From contig JAEWPX010000133.1 of the NCBI GenBank assembly GCA_023399375.1, positions 1-26,864 of the forward strand: DNA of 26,864 nt, in the 5' to 3' direction. Source of the DNA: Pseudomonadota bacterium (lineage in GTDB: Bacteria; Desulfobacterota; Desulfovibrionia; Desulfovibrionales; Desulfovibrionaceae). How positions within the stretch are numbered: position 1 is the first letter of the stretch; each line of letters starts with the position of its first letter. Below the pieces are notes generated by a model, which was not told the DNA's origin, ran no database searches, and worked only from the letters and a program-made list of their open reading frames with translations. Positions 1 to 6,671 of the stretch are shown here, piece after piece. The position numbers and the translations under genes were made by a program.

Positions 1-50
1 TGTGGCGCGCTCACTGCCCGCGCCCACCTCAAGCCAACAAAGCGTCCCGC

Positions 51-1577
51 ATGTTCCACGAAGTGCCTGCGGCGGTTCCCCCCCCGGGCCGTCCCATGTC
101 CCCCTATCCGGCCGTGTGGCGTCGCCATTTCGCTGGCCTCGACCCGAACCGGTCCGTGCCCGCCACGATCTGGTGCGACAGGGGAAGCGAGTCCCCCCTT
201 GCGATCTCCACACGGATTCCCCTTTGCCCGAGCCCGCAGGAAAAACGCCTGGCCGGACTCCATGTGGCGGCGCTGCTCAACAACGCTCTCTGCATCCACG
301 GGGCCGCGTCGGCCAGCATCGTCTCGCCGCGCCAGGACGCCGCCGCGTGGCTGTGCGACGCGGTGCTGCGGCTGCTCATGTTGCCGCGGGAACCGTTTTC
401 GACCATGCCCCTCGATTTTCTGCACGAGCTGGTCCGGCAGGTCTTTCGGCAGGATTTCCGCCTGGACGCCGACCCGGCGCGGGAAGCGCTTCTCCGGGAA
501 AAACAGCTGGCGGCGCCGGCCACCCGCGCCGACCAACCCGCCCCGCCGCGTCCCGGGCTGGCCCTTGCGGTCAACATCGGACTCTACCTCACGAGCCTTG
601 CCCTGGTGCGCGTGGAGGCGGACGGCCGTTTTGTCGTGGAGGGACTTTCGCGCCGCAAAAGTGCCCCCGAGAACAAAGTCCCCAGCCTGGCGGATCTCCT
701 CGCCACGATTCGGGACGAGGCCAAAGCCCTTGCAGCGGCAGCCGGAGCGGCGCTTGACGCCGTGGGCATCGGCATCGCGGCCACGGTCGTGCGCGGCAGG
801 ATACTGCCCGTGCCCGGATACGGCCTTTTCACGGAAGATGCATCGGACACACCCGAAACGGTCGCTGCCCTGCTGCAAGGATTTTCGCGGGATGTCGCGC
901 GGGGTCGTCCCCTCGCCGTGGTCAACGACGGCCAGGCGCAAGCCGTTTTCGCCTATCGTCACGGCGGCGCGACGCCCTCGCCCCCGGCCCGTCTGGCGGG
1001 TGACATGGTCTCCGTGCGCCTGGGAGCCTGCCCCGCCGTCCACCGCCTGGACTCTTGCGGCCGCAGCGCCGCGGGATTTCACGAATACGGCTGGTGCGTC
1101 ACCCGCTACCATGCCGCAAACGCGACCCGGGGCTGCTTCACCACCATCCACCCCTACCTTTCCTATGCCGGCGTGGCCATCGTCGCCCAGGAACTGGGAC
1201 TTCTGCGCAAACGCCGCATTCCCCACGAGGCGGCCACCGCCTTTTTCCGCGACGCCCTGGAAGCCGACGATCCCGGACTGCGCCAGAAAGCCGCCCACGT
1301 CTATGGCATCCTCGGCGCACATCTAGCCATGCTCGCCGACGCGCTGCAACGCGACCGCCCCCTGGCGGTTATCCGGCTCCTCGGGTCGCGCGCCAACAGG
1401 CTCGACCCCGTGGCGTTTGCGGCCATGGTCGACGGCTTCGCTGCCTTCGCCTCCCGACACGACTTGGGGCTCAGGGACGTAGAACTGACGCTCCTGCAGG
1501 AGACATCCGTCATCGCAGGGCTCGTGGGCGCGGCCCACGCCGCCCTGGACGCCGTGCCGCAGCCCGAAGGGCGTTGA
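51..1577 (+). CDS. ROK/actin-ATPase-fold protein of unknown function, start uncertain
   Basis: This is a protein of up to 508 residues whose second half resembles ROK-type sugar kinases and regulators. A phosphate-1-like strand (LALAVNIGLYLTSLALVRV) is followed by a VVNDGQAQAVF segment that matches the ROK ND-x-x-A-x-A catalytic-Asp region, and later by GAHLAMLADAL, like the ROK C-terminal helix. The ROK zinc motif (GH...CxCGxxGC) is not visible; the equivalent stretch reads RLGACPAVHRLDSCG. About 170 N-terminal residues match nothing I recognise, and no helix-turn-helix is evident. Neither ATG 51 nor the in-frame ATG 96 has a Shine-Dalgarno sequence, and the frame stays open to the left edge, so the true start may lie outside the window. 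Sugar kinase activity should not be assumed. Confidence 0.6.
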   Translation: MFHEVPAAVPPPGRPMSPYPAVWRRHFAGLDPNRSVPATIWCDRGSESPLAISTRIPLCPSPQEKRLAGLHVAALLNNALCIHGAASASIVSPRQDAAAWLCDAVLRLLMLPREPFSTMPLDFLHELVRQVFRQDFRLDADPAREALLREKQLAAPATRADQPAPPRPGLALAVNIGLYLTSLALVRVEADGRFVVEGLSRRKSAPENKVPSLADLLATIRDEAKALAAAAGAALDAVGIGIAATVVRGRILPVPGYGLFTEDASDTPETVAALLQGFSRDVARGRPLAVVNDGQAQAVFAYRHGGATPSPPARLAGDMVSVRLGACPAVHRLDSCGRSAAGFHEYGWCVTRYHAANATRGCFTTIHPYLSYAGVAIVAQELGLLRKRRIPHEAATAFFRDALEADDPGLRQKAAHVYGILGAHLAMLADALQRDRPLAVIRLLGSRANRLDPVAFAAMVDGFAAFASRHDLGLRDVELTLLQETSVIAGLVGAAHAALDAVPQPEGR

Positions 1578-1621
1578 GCCGTTTTCCCCGCGTCCCGAAC
1601 ATCCTTCGCCACGCACCCCTT

Positions 1622-1650
1622 TTGACACGCCCCGGGCTTTGTGCTTATCT
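1622..1650 (+). promoter_or_regulatory. candidate sigma-70 promoter for the TPR gene
   Basis: A perfect -35 TTGACA (1622-1627) is followed after 17 bp by TTATCT (1645-1650). A TG dinucleotide one base upstream of the -10 gives an extended -10 character. The -10 hexamer itself is poor. It lies 46 bp before the ATG of the TPR gene and just after the previous stop codon, a sensible position. Confidence 0.4.
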
Positions 1651-1695
1651 GTGTCGCTCTTTTTCATGCATCCTTGCGCTTCGGAGGCGTATTCC

Positions 1696-2352
1696 ATGAC
1701 CGACACCAATGCGTCGCAATCTGCCGGTTCCAACCGGACCGACCCCACCTCTCTCCTGCAACTGCCCCTGCAATACTGGAAACAGACGCTGGCAGGCGTC
1801 CTCGTCGTCGTGGCCGCGGCCGGCGGCTACGCCCTGTACGGCGTGTACCAGAAAAGCCAGGTGGAGAAGGCCGAAACCGAACTGGGTTCCATCATCCTGG
1901 CCAAGACAGGGGCCGACCGCCTGACCGCCCTGGAAGCCCTGGCGAAGAACGCCCCGGCCGGCGCCCGCGACGGCATCTGGCTTGCCGCCGCCCAGACCGC
2001 CACGGACATGGGCGACTTCACCAAGGCCGCCGCCGCCTGGGACGCCGTCTCCAAGACCGCCCCGACTGGCATGAAGACCGTGGCCGGGCTCGGCTACGCC
2101 GCCGCGCTGTCCAAGGCCGGCCAGGACGCCAAGGCCGTGGAAGTGCTCGAAACCCTTTCCGTTTCCGCGCCCAAGCCTTTCGCCATGACCGTGGACCGCC
2201 AGCTCGCCGTCGCGGCCGAGGCTGCCGGCGCCTGGGACAAGGCCCTTGCTGCCTTCGAACGCATGAAGGCCGACGGGCACGTGCAAAACGCCGGCTACAT
2301 CGACGCCCGCATCGAAGCCATCAAGAGCAAGGCGGCCAAGGGCAAGGGATAA
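1696..2352 (+). CDS. membrane-anchored tetratricopeptide-like protein
   Basis: This 218-residue protein has a short polar N-terminus, one hydrophobic segment at about residues 31-50 (TLAGVLVVVAAAGGYALYGV), and an Ala-rich helical remainder with TPR-like repeats (for example WLAAAQTATDMGDFTKAAAA at about 95-114 and a second unit ending DKALAAFERM). The likely topology is a cytoplasmic N-terminus with the repeats in the periplasm, as in YfgM-type ancillary proteins; this is inference. The ATG at 1696 was chosen because GGAGG lies at 1683-1687, 8 bp upstream; the frame is open further upstream but without a ribosome site. Its partner proteins cannot be deduced from the context. Confidence 0.75.
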   Translation: MTDTNASQSAGSNRTDPTSLLQLPLQYWKQTLAGVLVVVAAAGGYALYGVYQKSQVEKAETELGSIILAKTGADRLTALEALAKNAPAGARDGIWLAAAQTATDMGDFTKAAAAWDAVSKTAPTGMKTVAGLGYAAALSKAGQDAKAVEVLETLSVSAPKPFAMTVDRQLAVAAEAAGAWDKALAAFERMKADGHVQNAGYIDARIEAIKSKAAKGKG

Positions 2353-2360
2353 GAAGACGC

Positions 2361-2391
2361 TTCCGGAAAACGCCCTCGTTTTTTTCGGAAA
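2361..2391 (+). terminator. possible A/T-stem intrinsic terminator after the TPR gene
   Basis: GGAAAACG and CGTTTTTTT can fold around a CCCT loop, with TTCCG and CGGAA able to extend the stem. The T-run is partly inside the stem, so this is not a textbook terminator. It sits about 10-40 nt after the TPR stop codon. Confidence 0.3.
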
Positions 2392-2423
2392 AAATACGTA
2401 CGCGGGTACGGGACGCCTGCACT

Positions 2424-2488
2424 GCGTCCGTGCGGCCTCCGCAGACGCGACAATCCTGCTCCCGCCGCTTCCCTGCGGCGGGAGCAGG
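2424..2488 (+). promoter_or_regulatory. two strong consecutive hairpins in the iorA leader
   Basis: Hairpin 1 (2424-2448) pairs GCGTC and TGCGG with CCGCA and GACGC around a 3-nt CCT loop, with a 2-nt bulge. Hairpin 2 has a perfect 14-bp stem, 2455-2468 with 2475-2488, closing a 6-nt TTCCCT loop. No T-run follows, so this is not an obvious intrinsic terminator. Both lie in the 198-bp gap between the TPR gene and iorA. They could be a transcription barrier, an RNase-protecting structure or a regulatory leader; the sequence does not decide. Confidence 0.5.
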
Positions 2489-2550
2489 CGTTGCGCTGCG
2501 GCACTGTCTCGGAGGTATGCGGGCGTTCCGCTCCTTGTCGGAGGTTTTTC

Positions 2551-4392
2551 GTGGGTAAAGAGCTTTTGACCGCGGCCGCGGGCGAGACCCTGCTGCTGCT
2601 CGGCAACGAGGCCATCGTCAGGGGAACGCTGGAAGGCGGGGTCCGGTTCGTGACCTGCTATCCCGGCACGCCGTCCTCGGAAGTGCCGGATGCCTTTTTC
2701 CGGCTATCCCAGGGCGCGCCGTACTATTTCGAATACTCGGTCAACGAGAAGGTCGCCCTGGAAGTGGCCGGCGGCGCAACCCTGGCCGGATTGCCTTGCC
2801 TCGTCACCATGAAGCACGTCGGCGTCAACGTGGCCGCCGACCCGCTCATGACCCTGGCCTACGTCTCGGCCCCGGGCGGGCTGGTCCTGCTTTCCGCCGA
2901 CGACCCCGGCTGCCACTCCTCGCAAAACGAGCAGGACAACCGCATCTACGCGCGCCTCGGCGGCCTGCCCTGCTTCGAGCCGGCCACGGCGCAGGAATGC
3001 AAGGACATGGCCCGCGACGCCCTGACCCTTTCCCGGGAGCTCGAAACGCCCGTGATGCTGCGCACCACCACGCGCATCAACCACGTGCGCGGCCCCGTGG
3101 TCGCAGGCGAACTGCCGCGCGACGTCGCGCAAAAGCCCTTCGTCAAGAATCCGGCCAAGTACGTGCCCCTGCCGGCCTCGGCGCGGCCCATGCACGAACG
3201 CCTGCTCGGCGTGCTCGAAACCGCCCGGGAAAAGGCCGAAGTCTCGCCCTACAACACCGAGCGCGGCCAGGGCGAAATCGGCTTCGTCTGCTCGGGCGTG
3301 GCCCGCAACTATTTGAGCGACGTGCTGGCCGAGGACGGCCTGGAAGGCACGGTGCGCGTGTTGGAACTGGGCATGACCTATCCGCTGCCCGAAAACCGCA
3401 TCGCCACGTTCCTGGGCAAGTGCCGCACGGTCGTCATCGTCGAAGAGCTCGAACCCGTGCTCGAAAACGAGATCCGGGCGCTGGCGCAAAAGCGCGGCAT
3501 CGGCGTCGCCATCATCGGCAAGGGCGAACATCTGCCCCGGCGCGGCGAATACGCCACGACCAACGTCCGGGCCGCGGTCAATGCCGTGCTCGGACGCGAA
3601 ACCCCCGCCGCCGACACCCTGGCCGTGCCCGGCGACCTGCCCAAACGGCCGCCCAACCTCTGTGCCGGCTGCCCACACCGCGCCGCCTACTACGCCGTGC
3701 GCGAGGTCTTCGGCGACGACGCGGTCTATTCCTCGGACATCGGCTGCTATACGCTGGGTTTCCTGCCGCCGTTTCGCGCCGCCGACTTCCTGCTGTGCAT
3801 GGGCTCGTCCATTTCCGCGGGCGCGGGTTTCGCCCGGGCCTCGGGCAAGCCCGTGGTGGCGTTTATCGGCGACTCGACCTTTTTCCATTCCGGCATCACG
3901 GGCCTCATCGACGCCGTGGCCTACAACCACGACATCCTGGTCGTGATCCTCGACAACCGCACCACGGCCATGACCGGCCATCAGCCCAACCCCGGAGTGG
4001 ACACCACCATCTTCGGCGAAAATCCCAATCCCGTGGACCTGCTGGCGCTGATCCGGGCCTGCGGCATCGAGCCGGTCAAGGTCAACCCGCTCAACCACAA
4101 GGCCACCGTCGCCGCCTTGCAGGCGTTCGCCGCGCAAAAAGGCCCCCGCGTGCTCGTGGCCGAATACCCCTGCCCCATCCACGCCAGGCGCGTGGGCCAG
4201 GCCAAGAAGACCCCGCCCGCGCGGGTCGTCGGCGATCCCGAGACCTGCCTCGCCGTGCGGGATAACCTGGCTTGCCCGGCCTTCGCCATGGAAGCCGGGG
4301 TGTTCACCATCAACGAAGAACAGTGTGACGGCTGCATGTACTGCGTGCAGCTTTCCGCCGCGATCAAGCCCGGCAAGAAGGAGGCCCGATGA
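2551..4392 (+). CDS. iorA: indolepyruvate:ferredoxin oxidoreductase alpha subunit
   Basis: This 613-residue subunit catalyses CoA- and thiamine-diphosphate-dependent oxidative decarboxylation of aryl pyruvates (from aromatic amino acids), passing electrons to ferredoxin in the cytoplasm. Visible features are CYPGTPSSEV (36-45) in the N-terminal pyrimidine-type domain, CAGCPHR (371-377), and the ThDP motif beginning GDSTFFHSG (440) and continuing to LDNRTTAMTGHQPNPG. The C-terminal ferredoxin part is reduced: Cys566, Cys575-Pro, then Cys592, Cys595 and Cys598 only, where the family normally has two full CxxCxxCxxxC motifs. The GTG start at 2551 is preceded by GGAGG at 2540-2544. It overlaps iorB by 4 nt (ATGA), so the two are co-translated. 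Family assignment is secure; substrate is by homology. Confidence 0.95.
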   Translation: MGKELLTAAAGETLLLLGNEAIVRGTLEGGVRFVTCYPGTPSSEVPDAFFRLSQGAPYYFEYSVNEKVALEVAGGATLAGLPCLVTMKHVGVNVAADPLMTLAYVSAPGGLVLLSADDPGCHSSQNEQDNRIYARLGGLPCFEPATAQECKDMARDALTLSRELETPVMLRTTTRINHVRGPVVAGELPRDVAQKPFVKNPAKYVPLPASARPMHERLLGVLETAREKAEVSPYNTERGQGEIGFVCSGVARNYLSDVLAEDGLEGTVRVLELGMTYPLPENRIATFLGKCRTVVIVEELEPVLENEIRALAQKRGIGVAIIGKGEHLPRRGEYATTNVRAAVNAVLGRETPAADTLAVPGDLPKRPPNLCAGCPHRAAYYAVREVFGDDAVYSSDIGCYTLGFLPPFRAADFLLCMGSSISAGAGFARASGKPVVAFIGDSTFFHSGITGLIDAVAYNHDILVVILDNRTTAMTGHQPNPGVDTTIFGENPNPVDLLALIRACGIEPVKVNPLNHKATVAALQAFAAQKGPRVLVAEYPCPIHARRVGQAKKTPPARVVGDPETCLAVRDNLACPAFAMEAGVFTINEEQCDGCMYCVQLSAAIKPGKKEAR

Positions 4393-4991
4393 ACCGCGCC
4401 CGCATCTTCCTCACCGGCGTCGGCGGCCAGGGAACCCTGACCGCAACCACCCTGCTCGCCCGCACCGCCCTGGACGCCGGGCTGCCCGTCACCTCGGGCG
4501 AGATCCACGGCATGGCCCAGCGCGGCGGCGTGGTGGAATCGACGCTCCTGATCGGCGGCTACAAAAGCGCCCGCATCTCCCGGGGCGAGGCCGACGTGCT
4601 GCTCGGTTTCGAGCTGCTGGAGACCCTGCGCGCCCTGCCGATGCTGCGGCGCGGCGGTCACGTCGTCAGCAACGCCGAGGCCATCCAGCCCGTGGGCGTG
4701 TGTCTCGGGCGGGAATGCTACCCGCCGCTGGAGGCCGTCCTGGAAACGGCTCGGGGCTTTGCCGCAAGCGTGGTCATGGTGCCCGCCATCAGCCTCGCCG
4801 AACAGGCCGGCACGGCCAAGGCCGCCAACATCGTGCTGCTTGGCGCGGCGGCGGCCTGCGGCGCGCTGCCTTTCGACGTGGCTGCGCTCGTGCGCTCGGT
4901 GGAAAAATACTTGAAGCCCAAGATCGTGCCCTTGAACCTCAAGGCCCTGGAGCTCGGCGCCCAAGCCGCGGCGGCGGGACAAGCGGCGTGA
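4389..4991 (+). CDS. iorB: indolepyruvate:ferredoxin oxidoreductase beta subunit
   Basis: This 200-residue protein carries the gamma-type domain of 2-oxoacid:ferredoxin oxidoreductases. The N-terminus FLTGVGGQGTLTATTLLA is the characteristic glycine-rich segment, followed by GEIHGMAQRGGVVESTLLIG, the conserved core shared by IorB and the PorG/KorC subunits. It pairs with IorA to form the active enzyme. The ATG overlaps the iorA stop codon (ATGA) and its own TGA overlaps the GTG of the next gene (GTGA), so the three genes form one tightly coupled unit. Length is normal for the family. Confidence 0.95.
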   Translation: MNRARIFLTGVGGQGTLTATTLLARTALDAGLPVTSGEIHGMAQRGGVVESTLLIGGYKSARISRGEADVLLGFELLETLRALPMLRRGGHVVSNAEAIQPVGVCLGRECYPPLEAVLETARGFAASVVMVPAISLAEQAGTAKAANIVLLGAAAACGALPFDVAALVRSVEKYLKPKIVPLNLKALELGAQAAAAGQAA

Positions 4992-6595
4992 TCGATCCGC
5001 TGACGACCTTCGACAGCGCGGGCCCGGCCTTTTACGGAGCGCTTTCGCGCATCGCCGCGGCCACCGGACCAGGCCGCGCCGTACGGCGCGGCCTGGAGGA
5101 CGCCCTGACGATCCTGGTCGAAACGCTCAACTACCGCCGGGCCTGCCTGGAACTCCACGACCTGCCCCAGGCCGGGGCGCGCATCCTGCTCTCCCACGGC
5201 CGGGAGCAGGGCCTGGACCACCTCTATGGCCCCGCCCCCCTGTCCACGGGACAGGTCATCGGCTCCAAGCGCTCCCTGGTGCTCCAGGACGTCAAGGATC
5301 ACCCCGACTTCCTCGGCCGGCCGCCCCAGGAGCTGGCGACGCTCTCCTACATCTGCGTGCCGGTGACCATTCCCGAGCCCGACGGCCAGGTCGAAGGCTT
5401 CGAGCCCGTGACCGCCTCGGGTGTGGTCGGGGCGCTCAGCGTCGATCTGCCCAAAGCGCCCATGGTCTTTCTCGAGGCCCACCGCGAATTCCTGCTCGTG
5501 GCCGGAGCCATGATCGGCAACGCGGCCCTGCGCCTGCGCGACGAACTGGCGCGCTCCCGCCGCCGTCCGTCCCCGCAGCCGGCCGCGGAAGCGCCTGCGG
5601 CCCGGGATGACGACGCCGTGGCCGCCTCCCTGATGGCGCCGCCCGTGGCCGTGTCCAAGAGCATGCGCCTGCTTTTGCGCCAGATCGCCCAGGCTGCCGA
5701 CGCCAACGCGCCGGTGCTGCTGCGTGGCGAGGAAGGCACGGGCAAGGAAGCCCTCGCCCGGTTCCTGCACGCCCAGGGCAACCGCCGCCACAGGCCGTTT
5801 CTGCGCCTGGGCTGCGGCGAGATGCCCGAAGAGGCCGCCCTGGAAGCGCTTTTTGGCGTGCAAAAGGGCGAACGCGCCAAGGCCACCCGCTCCCGCCGGG
5901 GCATCTTCGAACTGGCGCAAGGCGGCGTGGTCTTTCTCGACGACATCGACGAGCTGCCCCTGTCCGCCCAGGAGCAGGTGCTGCGCGTCATCCAGGAGGG
6001 CACCATGCAGCGCGCCGGCAGCGACACGCCGGTCGCCGTGGACGCCCGCATCGTGGCGACGAGCCGCATCTCGCTGGAAGACGCCCTGGCCCGGGGCGAT
6101 TTCCTGGAAGACCTCTACTACGCTTTCGGCGTCTTTTCGCTTTTCGTGCCGCCCTTGCGCGACCGCACCGGCGACATCCTGCCCCTGGCCGAACGCTTTC
6201 TCGACGACTTCTCGCGCCGTACCGGCAAAACCGTGCGCCGCATCTCCACGCCGGCCATCGACCTGCTCAACCAGTACCACTGGCCGGGCAACGTGCGGGA
6301 GCTTTTAAGCTGCATGGAGCGGGCCGCGACCGTGTGCGACGAAGCCGTGGTGCGCACCTACCACCTGCCGCCCACCTTGCAGACCGGCGAGTCCTCGGGC
6401 ACGGAACCGTCGCTTTCCTTCGGCGACGCCGTGGCCACCTTCGAGCAGGAACTGCTGGTCGAAGCCCTCAAGAAGGCCCGGGGCAACATGTACCAGGCCG
6501 CGCGCAACCTGCGCGAGAGCTATCGGGTGGTCAATTACAAGGTCAAGAAATACGGCATCGACCCCAAGCGCTTCACCCCGGGGCGTCGTGGCTGA
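4988..6595 (+). CDS. NifA-like GAF/AAA+/Fis regulator with degenerate sigma-54 contact features
   Basis: This 535-residue protein has the NifA-type layout: a GAF-like sensor at about 15-185, an AAA+ core at about 215-450, and a Fis-type helix-turn-helix at about 484-528 (NMYQAARNLRESYRVVNYKV). Walker A (GEEGTGKE, 247-254), Walker B (VVFLDDID, 314-321) and sensor II (WPGNVREL) are present. The GAFTGA loop that contacts sigma-54 is missing: after EALFGVQKGE the chain reads RAKATRSRRG. The two arginine-finger positions are also lost; FRxDLxxR is FLEDLYYA, with Leu373 and Ala379. It therefore probably binds ATP and DNA but may not remodel sigma-54 holoenzyme. The GTG start overlaps the iorB stop (GTGA), which implies co-expression with iorAB. 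Confidence 0.9.
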   Translation: MIDPLTTFDSAGPAFYGALSRIAAATGPGRAVRRGLEDALTILVETLNYRRACLELHDLPQAGARILLSHGREQGLDHLYGPAPLSTGQVIGSKRSLVLQDVKDHPDFLGRPPQELATLSYICVPVTIPEPDGQVEGFEPVTASGVVGALSVDLPKAPMVFLEAHREFLLVAGAMIGNAALRLRDELARSRRRPSPQPAAEAPAARDDDAVAASLMAPPVAVSKSMRLLLRQIAQAADANAPVLLRGEEGTGKEALARFLHAQGNRRHRPFLRLGCGEMPEEAALEALFGVQKGERAKATRSRRGIFELAQGGVVFLDDIDELPLSAQEQVLRVIQEGTMQRAGSDTPVAVDARIVATSRISLEDALARGDFLEDLYYAFGVFSLFVPPLRDRTGDILPLAERFLDDFSRRTGKTVRRISTPAIDLLNQYHWPGNVRELLSCMERAATVCDEAVVRTYHLPPTLQTGESSGTEPSLSFGDAVATFEQELLVEALKKARGNMYQAARNLRESYRVVNYKVKKYGIDPKRFTPGRRG

Positions 6596-6611
6596 TCTTT
6601 GACGAAAACGG

Positions 6612-6640
6612 TTTACCGCAAGACGCCAACCGCGTACAAT
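6612..6640 (+). promoter_or_regulatory. candidate sigma-70 promoter for the PEPCK gene
   Basis: TTTACC (6612-6617, 4 of 6 matches) and TACAAT (6635-6640, 5 of 6) are separated by exactly 17 bp. The short, locally AT-richer gap lies between the regulator stop and the PEPCK start, leaving a leader of about 25-30 nt with a strong GGAGGG at 6663-6668. Confidence 0.5.
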
Positions 6641-6671
6641 ACAAAGCAATACATTCCCTACCGGAGGGTCC

